Shown here piece by piece: positions 26,810 through 34,975 of a stretch of DNA of 64,000 nt (positions are counted from its first letter, which is position 1; every line of letters begins with the position of its first letter). The notes beneath the pieces were generated by a model. That model was not told where the DNA came from. It saw only the letters and a list, made by a program, of their open reading frames with translations, and searched no databases. The translations under genes were made by a program, and so were the position numbers. The stretch is from Mycolicibacterium parafortuitum (GTDB taxonomy: Bacteria; Actinomycetota; Actinomycetes; Mycobacteriales; Mycobacteriaceae): positions 1 through 64,000 of the forward strand of contig NZ_MVID01000021.1 of NCBI RefSeq assembly GCF_002086815.1. Reading direction: 5' to 3'.

Positions 26810-28132
26810 TCAGCCCTGGATCTTCTCGGCCTCGGCCTGCGCCGCGGCCAGTGCGTCGTCGACGCTCTTCTTGCCGGCGACGGCCTCGTTGAGCTCGGTG
26901 CCGACGGCCTGGATCATCTCCTCGCCGCTGGGACCCTGCGTGAGCGGAGCCGCGTCCTGGAGCAGCTGCTCGACCGTGCGGTAGTAGTCCTCACCGAACT
27001 GGCCCTGCAGCACCGCCGGATCCTGCAGCGTGCTCTTGCGGATCGCCGCGCCACCCTTCTCGGTGCGCACCACGTCGTTGGGCTTGGCCGTGATCCACGA
27101 GACGAACGCCCACGCCGCGTCAGGGGTGGCCGAGTTGGCCGGAATCGCCCAGCTCCACGAACCCAGCACCTGCTTGCCGCCCGGGATCGGGGCGAGCTTG
27201 ATCTTGCCCGCGGCCGGCCCGGAGCCCGGCTCGTTGAGGGCGGGCAGCTGCCAGTTGTAGTTGATCATCGTCGCCGCCTGATTGGCTGCCACCGAACGCT
27301 GCGCCTCGTCCATGCCCCAGCTGAGGCTGTTGGCCGGAGCGGCGGTGTTGTAGACGTCGATGTAGGCCTCGAGCGCGCGCTTGGCCTCGGGGGTGTTCAG
27401 CGTGATCTTGCCGTCGGCGTCGTAGATCGAACCGCCCGCGGCGAACAGCCAGTTGCCCCATTCCTCGAAGATCTTGTATCCGCGCTGCGGCTGCATCGCG
27501 ATACCGGCCCGATCACCGCTCTTGAGCGCCTTGCTGGTGCTGACGAGCTCGTCGAGCGTCGTGGGCACCTGCTGGTCGGCGGCGGCCAGATCGTCGGAGT
27601 TGTAGAGGTATCCGAGCGCGTAGTTGTAGAACGGCACGCCGTAGCGGACCCCGTCGACGGTGGTGATGTCGGTCAGCGGGGTGAAGAAGTCGGCGGCGTC
27701 GTAGTCGGGGGTGCTGTCGATGCGGGCATCGAGAGGCTGCAGGAACTTCGCGTCGGCGAAGTCCACCATCCACGGGTTGTCGACCACGATCAGGTCATAG
27801 GTCGGGGAGGACGACTGGAAGGACGACACCAGCTTGTCGCGCATCTGGTCGAACGTCAGGGACTCGATCTGGATGTCGATGTCGGGGTACTCGGAGTTGA
27901 AGTCCGTCACCATCGATTTCACGATGTCGGTGTCGGGCACGTTCTCCATCAGGATCCGGACGGTGCCGGAGGTGTCGGTCGAGACCTCGCCGGTGCCGGT
28001 GGCCTCGACCTGTTCGGGTCCGCCGCTGCCGGCGCATCCGGACAGCGCGAGCGCGCCGGCGGCGAACATCGCGAGGAAGGCGGTACGGGTCTTGCCGCGC
28101 CGCCTTGCGGTGGGGATTTGAGCGAATCTCAT
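26810..28132 (-). CDS. Sugar/polyol-binding lipoprotein of ABC importer
   Basis: A 440-residue extracellular solute-binding protein of family 1. The signal peptide ends in a lipobox (ALALSGC, about residue 32), so the mature protein would be lipid-anchored outside the membrane. The mature part has the family pattern (TVRILMENVP, ... YDLIVVDNPWMVDFADAKFL). The ATG at 28132 is preceded by AAAGGA. It captures the substrate for the permease pair encoded downstream. Substrate identity is open; polyols are plausible given the kinase and dehydrogenase. Confidence 0.92.
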   Translation of the reverse strand: MRFAQIPTARRRGKTRTAFLAMFAAGALALSGCAGSGGPEQVEATGTGEVSTDTSGTVRILMENVPDTDIVKSMVTDFNSEYPDIDIQIESLTFDQMRDKLVSSFQSSSPTYDLIVVDNPWMVDFADAKFLQPLDARIDSTPDYDAADFFTPLTDITTVDGVRYGVPFYNYALGYLYNSDDLAAADQQVPTTLDELVSTSKALKSGDRAGIAMQPQRGYKIFEEWGNWLFAAGGSIYDADGKITLNTPEAKRALEAYIDVYNTAAPANSLSWGMDEAQRSVAANQAATMINYNWQLPALNEPGSGPAAGKIKLAPIPGGKQVLGSWSWAIPANSATPDAAWAFVSWITAKPNDVVRTEKGGAAIRKSTLQDPAVLQGQFGEDYYRTVEQLLQDAAPLTQGPSGEEMIQAVGTELNEAVAGKKSVDDALAAAQAEAEKIQG

Positions 28133-28158
28133 TACAGTGCTGTTCCTTTCATCGCTGT

Positions 28159-29646
28159 TCACTTCATTCGGGTGGTGCGGGCGATCTTGTGGGAGACGGG
28201 CGTCATCACGGCGCCGAGTTCGCGCCATGTGGCGTAGGCCTCGTCGTAGGCGGCGCGGCGGGCCGGATCCGGGCGGTAGGGCTTGTCCAGGGTGATGAAA
28301 CGGGCGGCGTCCGACCAGTCGTCGAGCGCACCGACACCGATGGCGGCGATCACCGCCGCGCCGAGCGAGGCGCCCGGGTGACCGATGACCGGGTGCATGT
28401 CGCGGCCGAGCACGTCGGCGTGGATCTGCTTCCACAGCGTGGATTTGGATCCGCCGTTGGTGATCATCACCCGCTCGAACGGGATGCCGATCTCGGTGAA
28501 CACGTCGACGTGGTGGCGGAACCCGAACGCGATGGCCTCCAGCACCGAGCGGTACATGTCCGCCCTGGTGTGGCCGAGGTGCATGCCGGCGAACACGCCC
28601 CGCAGGTCCGGATCGTGGATCGGGCTCTTCTCGCCGAGAAAGTACGGCAAGCACAGGATCTCGGCCGGGGCCCGGTCGGCGGCCTCGTCGTCCAGGTCGG
28701 TCAGTTCGGCGCCGCCGATCAGGGACTGGAACCACCGGATCAGGCTGCCGCTGGTGGCCATGCAGCCGTTGGGCAGCCAGCGGCCAGGGACCGGGTGGGC
28801 GTCGAGATAGAGGCGCTCGTCGACGATCTCGGTGTCGCTGGCGACCAGGATGTCGCCCGCACCACCGAGTTTGACCAGCGCGTCGCCGGGACGGTTGACC
28901 CCAGCCGCGTACGCCGACAGCACGTGATCAGCGCCGCCGACCACCAATGCGGTTCCCGCGCGCAGCCCGGTGGCCTCGGCGGCCGCGCGGCTCAGTTCAC
29001 CGACGCGGGTGCCGGGACGCCGTACCGGCGCCAGGGTCGCGGGATCGAGCGAGGCGGCCTCCAGTACGACGTCAGCGGTGTCACCGCCGACGGTGAACAG
29101 GCCCGATTCCAGCGCCCAGTTCTGCTCGACGTGGAGCTCGGCGCCCAGCGCCGAGAGCACCCAGTCGTAGGACCCGACCCAGTGTGCGGTGCGGGCGTAC
29201 GTGTCGGGTTCGTGTTCGCGCAACCACACCGCGGTCGGGGCCACCGACTGTTGGGTCAGCGCCGATCCGGTCAGAGTCACCAGATCCACCCCCGACAGCG
29301 TCGCGGCGAGGTCGGTGACCTCCCGGTGGGCGCGGGCGTCGTTCTGCAAGATCGCGTGCCGCAGTGGATTTCCCGCCGCATCGACGGGGATGACCGCGGG
29401 CACCATCCCGGAGGTGGCCACCGCCGCGATCTCCTCCGGCGCGACCCCGCTGCGGGTCACGACCTCGCGGATCGACTCGATCACGTTGCGGTGCCACTGC
29501 GCGGTGTCGGCCTCGGCGAATCCGGGCCCGGGGGAGTGCAGCGCGGTCTCGCGCGATGCGGTGGCGACGATCTTGTCGGTGGTGTCGAGCAGTACCGTCT
29601 TGGTCCCGGTGGTGCCGACGTCGACGCCGATCGTGTAGCGGCTCAT
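28159..29646 (-). CDS. FGGY-family carbohydrate kinase (xylulokinase-like)
   Basis: A 495-residue kinase: phosphate-1 motif DVGTTGTKTVLLD at residues 9-21, catalytic Asp in GGADHVLSAYAAG (about residue 240), and the C-terminal ITNGGSKSTLWKQIHADVLG adenine-side motif. It phosphorylates a sugar or ketose with ATP. Closest in layout to xylulose/erythritol-type FGGY kinases; specificity cannot be assigned. Its ATG overlaps the DeoR regulator stop as ATGA. Confidence 0.9.
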   Translation of the reverse strand: MSRYTIGVDVGTTGTKTVLLDTTDKIVATASRETALHSPGPGFAEADTAQWHRNVIESIREVVTRSGVAPEEIAAVATSGMVPAVIPVDAAGNPLRHAILQNDARAHREVTDLAATLSGVDLVTLTGSALTQQSVAPTAVWLREHEPDTYARTAHWVGSYDWVLSALGAELHVEQNWALESGLFTVGGDTADVVLEAASLDPATLAPVRRPGTRVGELSRAAAEATGLRAGTALVVGGADHVLSAYAAGVNRPGDALVKLGGAGDILVASDTEIVDERLYLDAHPVPGRWLPNGCMATSGSLIRWFQSLIGGAELTDLDDEAADRAPAEILCLPYFLGEKSPIHDPDLRGVFAGMHLGHTRADMYRSVLEAIAFGFRHHVDVFTEIGIPFERVMITNGGSKSTLWKQIHADVLGRDMHPVIGHPGASLGAAVIAAIGVGALDDWSDAARFITLDKPYRPDPARRAAYDEAYATWRELGAVMTPVSHKIARTTRMK

Positions 29647-30458
29647 CGGGCGCTCACCTCGGCCTGCGAATCATCCTGGGAGGCAACGCAGATGACGTCC
29701 ACGCCGGCGCCGCGCGCGGCGACCAGCGCCGGGTGGTCGGCCGGACCGTCGCTGACGATGACCTGGATCTGGGACAGCTTGGCGATGCTGACGAAGGTGA
29801 CCCGGCCCAGCTTGCTCTTGTCGGCGGCGACGATCACGCGATCGGCGCGTGCGCTCGCCGCGCGCTTCACCCGGCTCTCGGCCTGGTGGTAGTCCGAGAT
29901 GCCCCGCTCGCCGTCGATGCCGGCCACCCCCATCACATAGGTGTCGCAGTTGTAGTTGGCCAGCGTGTCCTCGGCGCTGGGACCGATCATGCTGAGTTCG
30001 CCGGCCCGCAGTTCGCCTCCGGTGAGCACAACGGTGACATCGGGTTCGTCGACCAGTGCCAGGGCGACCAGCACGCTCGGGGTCACCACGGTCAGGCCGA
30101 GCTCACGGCCCTTCAGCGAGTTCGCCACGGCCAGCGCGGTGCTGCCGGAGTCCAGGATCAGGGTCTCGTTGCGTCCGATCAGGTCGGCGACCACCTCGGC
30201 GATGTGCGCCTTCTCCTGCGCGGCGTCGGCCATCCGGGTCGCGAATGCGGGCTCGGAGTCCTTGCCCTGCACCGCGATTGCGCCACCGACGACCCGGCGG
30301 ACCACGCCGAGGGCCTCGAGTGCCTCGACGTCGCGGCGGATGGTCATCTCGGACACGTCGAACTCCGCCGCCAGAGCGGCGAAGTTGATCTCGCGGGCCG
30401 ACCGAACGCGTTGTTCGATCCGGTCCCGGCGGGTTCTCACATCCACGGCCACCAACAC
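29643..30458 (-). CDS. DeoR-family transcriptional regulator
   Basis: A protein of up to 271 residues. The N-terminal helix-turn-helix (INFAALAAEFDVSEMTIRRDVEAL, whose last part is the DeoR signature) is followed by a ribose-isomerase-like sensor domain with DSGSTALAVA and VMGVAGID motifs that bind a phosphorylated sugar. It is the first gene of the polyol operon, so autoregulation with release by a sugar phosphate is likely. The start is unclear: GTG codons at 30458, 30452, 30446 and 30440 are in frame and none has a good ribosome site. Confidence 0.9.
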   Translation of the reverse strand: MLVAVDVRTRRDRIEQRVRSAREINFAALAAEFDVSEMTIRRDVEALEALGVVRRVVGGAIAVQGKDSEPAFATRMADAAQEKAHIAEVVADLIGRNETLILDSGSTALAVANSLKGRELGLTVVTPSVLVALALVDEPDVTVVLTGGELRAGELSMIGPSAEDTLANYNCDTYVMGVAGIDGERGISDYHQAESRVKRAASARADRVIVAADKSKLGRVTFVSIAKLSQIQVIVSDGPADHPALVAARGAGVDVICVASQDDSQAEVSAR

Positions 30459-30613
30459 TTCTGCTGTGCAAAATTAACAGAGTTACCGTGCATCACCTGG
30501 CTTTTCACGGCGCCGGCGAAGCAAGTCGTGTGAATATATAACACCGATGTGTGTGGTGCCCACATTTGTTCCAGTGTCGTCCGAATCTGTTCGTATCCGC
30601 GGTGCGGGCCGGT
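30459..30613. promoter_or_regulatory. Divergent promoter region of the polyol operon
   Basis: This gap between the DeoR and DUF389 genes is richer in A+T than its surroundings. It holds AAAATTAAC (30470-30478) and the partly symmetric GTGTGAATATATAACAC (30528-30544). Read on the minus strand the latter includes TATATT, a possible -10 for the polyol operon, and its GTGT/ACAC ends could be a DeoR operator. These are visual calls only. Confidence 0.35.
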
Positions 30614-30619
30614 TACCGT
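30614..30619 (+). promoter_or_regulatory. Leaderless-type -10 element before the DUF389 gene
   Basis: TACCGT fits TAnnnT and ends 6 nt before the GTG at 30626. No ribosome site lies before this GTG, so a leaderless transcript is likely. Confidence 0.45.
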
Positions 30620-30625
30620 GCGCCG

Positions 30626-31558
30626 GTGCTGCACTTGCGGGTCATCGTTCCGGCCGACATGCGCGCCGATGTGCTCGACGTCCTGAACCGGCAGGTCGGT
30701 GTCGCGCACGTGTTGATGTATCCCGGGGCCGCGCTGGATCCCGAGGGTGACGAGATCACCGCCGACCTGGCCCGCGAATGCGCGAACGACGTGATCAAGG
30801 AACTCAAGGGGCTCGACGCACAGCACCGCGGTGCGATCACGCTGACCGTGCTCGACACGGTGCTCTCCACCCGCGCGCACCGGGCCGAGGACGACGCCGC
30901 GGGCGATCCGGCCGACGCGGTGGTGTGGGACGAACTCATCGGCCGCACACGCGAAGACGCGACATTGTCGGTCACCTTCGTGCTGTTTCTGACCCTGGCC
31001 TGCCTTCTGACCGCGATCGGTGTGGTCACCGACTCTACTGTGACCGTGGTCGGCGCGATGGTTCTCGGCCCCGAGTTCGGGCCGCTCGCCGCGCTGTCGG
31101 TGGCGCTCGTGCAACGCCGCATGGCGCTGGCGCGGCGGGCCGCCGTCGCACTGGTCGTCGGCTTCCCGATCGCGATGGGCATCACCGCGCTCGCCACCTG
31201 GGCCGCCGAATCGATCGGCTGGATCAGCCTCGACAGCGTCCAGCACGTGGAGGAGGTCGACTTCATCTTCCAGGTGGGCCCGGTGTCGTTCATGGTCGCG
31301 CTGCTGGCCGGTGCGGCGGGCATGCTCTCGCTGGTGTCGGCCCGCTCGTCGGGGCTCGTCGGTGTCTTCATCTCCGTCTACACCGTGACCGCCGCCGGTT
31401 TCGCGGTGGTGGCCGCGACGGTGGGGGCGTGGGACGTGGCGGGCAAATCGGCACTGCAACTCGCGGTCAACCTGGTCGGCATCGTGCTGGCCGGGGTGCT
31501 GGTGCTGGTGCTGCGCCCGCGGGGCCGGCTGGTCGGCCGTACCGCACGCAAGTCGTAA
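30626..31558 (+). CDS. DUF389 family integral membrane protein
   Basis: A 310-residue protein with a soluble N-terminal part of about 110 residues and about six transmembrane helices after it. It carries the DUF389 landmark TVVGAMVLGPEFGPLAALS (about residues 150-168). The function of the family is unknown. The GTG at 30626 is chosen because the product starts with a clean beta strand (VLHLRVIVPA) and because of the -10 element 6 nt upstream. Confidence 0.82.
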   Translation: MLHLRVIVPADMRADVLDVLNRQVGVAHVLMYPGAALDPEGDEITADLARECANDVIKELKGLDAQHRGAITLTVLDTVLSTRAHRAEDDAAGDPADAVVWDELIGRTREDATLSVTFVLFLTLACLLTAIGVVTDSTVTVVGAMVLGPEFGPLAALSVALVQRRMALARRAAVALVVGFPIAMGITALATWAAESIGWISLDSVQHVEEVDFIFQVGPVSFMVALLAGAAGMLSLVSARSSGLVGVFISVYTVTAAGFAVVAATVGAWDVAGKSALQLAVNLVGIVLAGVLVLVLRPRGRLVGRTARKS

Positions 31559-31603
31559 CGGCGCAGCCTGCGGCCGCCAGGGCAGTGTGGTGGGATTGCC
31601 GCT

Positions 31604-34600
31604 ATGGGGATCAAGGTCGCCCTGGAGCACCGCACCAGCTACAACTTCGACAGGCTTGTCGAGATCCATCCGCATGTCGTGCGGTTGCGTCCGGCGCCGC
31701 ACTCGCGCACGCCGATCGAGGCGTACTCGCTGCAGGTGGAGCCGGCCGACCATTTCGTGAACTGGCAGCAGGACGCGTTCGGCAACTACCTGGCGCGACT
31801 GGTGTTCCCGACCCGGGCCCGCAATCTGACCATCACCGTCGGCCTGATCGCCGACATGAAGGTGATCAACCCGTTCGACTTCTTCATCGAGGACTACGCC
31901 GAGACGTTCCCGTTCGAGTACCCGAAAAGCCTGGCCGAGGACCTGAAACCTTATCTGCGCCCGGTCGACGAGGACGACGAGAACTCCGGTCCCGGTGACC
32001 TCGCGCAAGCCTGGGTCAAGAACTTCGGCATCGCGGCGGGGACCCGCACCATCGACTTTCTCGTCGCGCTCAACCGCGCCGTCAACGCCGACGTCGGGTA
32101 TTCCGTGCGCATGGAGCCGGGCGTGCAGACGCCCGATCACACGCTGCGCACCGGCATCGGATCGTGCCGCGACTCGGCCTGGCTGCTGGTGTCGATCCTG
32201 CGCCAACTAGGCCTTGCGGCACGCTTCGTGTCCGGCTACCTGGTGCAGTTGACCTCCGACGTGGAGGCCCTCGACGGCCCGTCGGGTCCGCCGGCCGACT
32301 TCACCGACCTGCACGCATGGACCGAGGTGTACATCCCCGGTGCCGGCTGGATCGGGCTGGATCCGACCTCGGGGCTGTTCGCCGGGGAGGGGCACATCCC
32401 GCTGTCGGCCACCCCGCACCCCGAGTCGGCGGCCCCGATCACCGGAGCGACCGAACCGTGCCAGGCGACACTGGAATTCAGCAATGCGGTGACCCGGATC
32501 CACGAGGACCCGCGCGTCACGTTGCCCTACAGCGAGGCGAGCTGGGCCGCGATCAACGCGCTCGGTGCCCGCGTCGACGAACGGATGACCGCCACGGACG
32601 TCCGGCTGACCGTCGGCGGCGAGCCGACGTTCGTGTCGATCGACAACCAGGTCGACCCGGAGTGGACCACCGCGGCAGACGGGCCGCACAAACGCCGGCG
32701 TGCCTCCGCGCTGGCGGCCCGGCTCAAGAAGGTGTGGGCGCCGCACGGCCTCGTGCAGCGCAGCCAGGGCAAGTGGTACCCCGGAGAACCGTTGCCGCGC
32801 TGGCAGATCGGGCTGCACTGGCGTACCGACGGGCAACCGTTGTGGACCGACGACACGCTGTTGGCCGATCCGTGGCCGGAGCAGCCGCAGACCAGGGCGA
32901 TCTCGCCGGACGCCGCCCGCCGGTTGCTGACCGCGATCGCCTCCGGGTTCGGGCTGCCCGAGCGCCAGGTTCGCCCGGCCTACGAGGACGCACTGGCCCG
33001 GCTGGCCGCTGTGGTGCGGCAACCCGAGGGGCCGCCGGTGCCCGCCGGTGACGACCTCGACGCCGACAGCCCCGACGCGCGCGCGGCACTGCTGGCCCGG
33101 CTCGACGAATCCGTCACCGAACCGACCGCGTTCGTACTGCCGCTGCACCGCCGCGACGACGAGCAGGGCTGGGCGAGCGCGGACTGGACACTGCGGCGCG
33201 GACGCATCGTGCTGCTGGACGGCGATTCGCCCGCCGGTCTGCGCCTGCCGTTGGACTCGATCAGCTGGAAGCCGCCCAAACCGTCGGTCGAGGCCGACCC
33301 GTTGCAGCGCCGACCCGCCCTCGCCGTGGGCGGAGCGGCCGGCAACGGCACCGCGGCCGCACCCACTGCGGTGGTCACCTCCGAGGACGACGACGAGTGG
33401 GTGCCGACCACCGCGCTGGTCGCCGAGATCCGCGACGGGCTGCTGTACGTGTTCCTGCCGCCCACCGCCGAACTCGAGCATTTCGTGGACCTGATCGGCC
33501 GGATCGAGGCGGCCGCCGCCGCGATCGACTGCCCCGTGGTGATCGAGGGGTACGGCCCGCCGGCCGACCCGCGGCTGAAGTCCATGTCGATCACCCCGGA
33601 CCCGGGGGTGATCGAGGTCAACGTCGCGCCCACCGCCGGCTTCGCCGAGCAGCGCGAGCAACTCGAGACGCTCTACGAACAGGCGCGGCTCGCGCGGCTG
33701 TCGACCGAGGCGTTCGACGTCGACGGCACCCACGGCGGCACCGGCGGCGGCAACCACATCACCCTCGGCGGCGCCACGCCCGCGGATTCACCGTTGCTGC
33801 GCCGCCCCGACCTGCTGGTATCGCTGCTGACGTACTGGCAGCGCCACCCGTCGCTGTCCTACCTGTTCGCCGGCCGCTTCGTCGGCACCACCTCGCAGGC
33901 GCCGCGGGTCGACGAGGGACGCCCGGAATCGCTGTACGAGCTGGAGATCGCGTTCGCCGAGATCGGCCGGCTGTCGAAGGTCGACAGCCCCGCCTCATCT
34001 GATGGTCGCTCCGGGGCCCCTGCGTGGCTCGTCGACCGGGCACTCCGTCACCTCCTCACCGACATCACCGGCAACACCCATCGCGCCGAGTTCTGCATCG
34101 ACAAGCTCTACAGCCCTGACAGCGCGCGCGGCCGGCTCGGCCTGCTCGAGCTGCGCGGCTTCGAGATGCCGCCGCACCCGCAGATGGCGATGGTGCAGTC
34201 GCTGCTGGTGCGCTCGCTGGTGGCCTGGTTCTGGGCCGAACCGCTGCGCGCCCCGCTGATCCGCCACGGCGCCAACCTGCACGGGCGGTACCTGTTGCCG
34301 CACTTCCTGATCCAGGACATCGCCGAGGTGGCCGCCGATCTGCGCGCGCACGGCATCGAGTTCGACACCAGCTGGCTGGACCCGTTCACCGAGTTCCGGT
34401 TCCCGAGGATCGGCACCGCGGTGTTCGGCGGCGTGGAGATCGAGCTGCGCGGCGCGATCGAACCGTGGAACGTGCTCGGTGAGGAGTCGACGGCAGGCGG
34501 CACCGCTCGCTACGTCGACTCGTCCGTGGAGCGCCTGCAGGTCCGGCTCATCGGGGCTGACCGCGACCGGTTCATCGTCACCGTCAACGGCCACCCGGTG

Positions 34601-34975
34601 CCGATGCTGGCCACCGACAACCCCGACGTCCAGGTCGGGGGTGTGCGCTACCGGGCCTGGCAGCCGCCCAGCGCGCTGCACCCGACGATCACCGTCGACG
34701 GACCCCTGCGGTTCGAGCTCGTGGACGCCGCCAGCGGGGTGTCGCGCGGCGGCTGCACCTACCACGTGTCCCACCCCGGCGGCCGCTCATATGACACGCC
34801 CCCGGTCAACGCGGTCGAGGCCGAGTCCCGTCGCGCCCGGCGGTTCGAGGCCACCGGCTTCACCCCCGGCACCGTGGACCTCGCGGCGCTCAAGGAGAAG
34901 CAGGCCCGTCAATCGATGGACGTGGGTGCACCGGGGATATTGGATCTGCGGCGAGTGCGTACCGTTCTGCAGTAA
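31604..34975 (+). CDS. Transglutaminase-like / DUF2126 protein (Rv2566-type)
   Basis: A 1,123-residue two-part protein. The first 290 residues are a bacterial transglutaminase-like domain: N-terminal beta extension (VALEHRTSYNFDR), then the triad Cys188 (GSCRDSAW), His237 (DLHAWTEVY) and Asp253 (GLDPTSG). The remaining 800 residues form the DUF2126 region, with VGGEPTFVSID, GTGGGNHITLGG and FCIDKLYSPDS motifs; this region has been proposed to relate to carboxylate-amine ligases. It would be cytoplasmic, with no signal peptide. Size and arrangement match the mycobacterial Rv2566 family. Its stop overlaps the ATP-grasp gene start (TAATG). Substrate unknown. Confidence 0.88.
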   Translation: MGIKVALEHRTSYNFDRLVEIHPHVVRLRPAPHSRTPIEAYSLQVEPADHFVNWQQDAFGNYLARLVFPTRARNLTITVGLIADMKVINPFDFFIEDYAETFPFEYPKSLAEDLKPYLRPVDEDDENSGPGDLAQAWVKNFGIAAGTRTIDFLVALNRAVNADVGYSVRMEPGVQTPDHTLRTGIGSCRDSAWLLVSILRQLGLAARFVSGYLVQLTSDVEALDGPSGPPADFTDLHAWTEVYIPGAGWIGLDPTSGLFAGEGHIPLSATPHPESAAPITGATEPCQATLEFSNAVTRIHEDPRVTLPYSEASWAAINALGARVDERMTATDVRLTVGGEPTFVSIDNQVDPEWTTAADGPHKRRRASALAARLKKVWAPHGLVQRSQGKWYPGEPLPRWQIGLHWRTDGQPLWTDDTLLADPWPEQPQTRAISPDAARRLLTAIASGFGLPERQVRPAYEDALARLAAVVRQPEGPPVPAGDDLDADSPDARAALLARLDESVTEPTAFVLPLHRRDDEQGWASADWTLRRGRIVLLDGDSPAGLRLPLDSISWKPPKPSVEADPLQRRPALAVGGAAGNGTAAAPTAVVTSEDDDEWVPTTALVAEIRDGLLYVFLPPTAELEHFVDLIGRIEAAAAAIDCPVVIEGYGPPADPRLKSMSITPDPGVIEVNVAPTAGFAEQREQLETLYEQARLARLSTEAFDVDGTHGGTGGGNHITLGGATPADSPLLRRPDLLVSLLTYWQRHPSLSYLFAGRFVGTTSQAPRVDEGRPESLYELEIAFAEIGRLSKVDSPASSDGRSGAPAWLVDRALRHLLTDITGNTHRAEFCIDKLYSPDSARGRLGLLELRGFEMPPHPQMAMVQSLLVRSLVAWFWAEPLRAPLIRHGANLHGRYLLPHFLIQDIAEVAADLRAHGIEFDTSWLDPFTEFRFPRIGTAVFGGVEIELRGAIEPWNVLGEESTAGGTARYVDSSVERLQVRLIGADRDRFIVTVNGHPVPMLATDNPDVQVGGVRYRAWQPPSALHPTITVDGPLRFELVDAASGVSRGGCTYHVSHPGGRSYDTPPVNAVEAESRRARRFEATGFTPGTVDLAALKEKQARQSMDVGAPGILDLRRVRTVLQ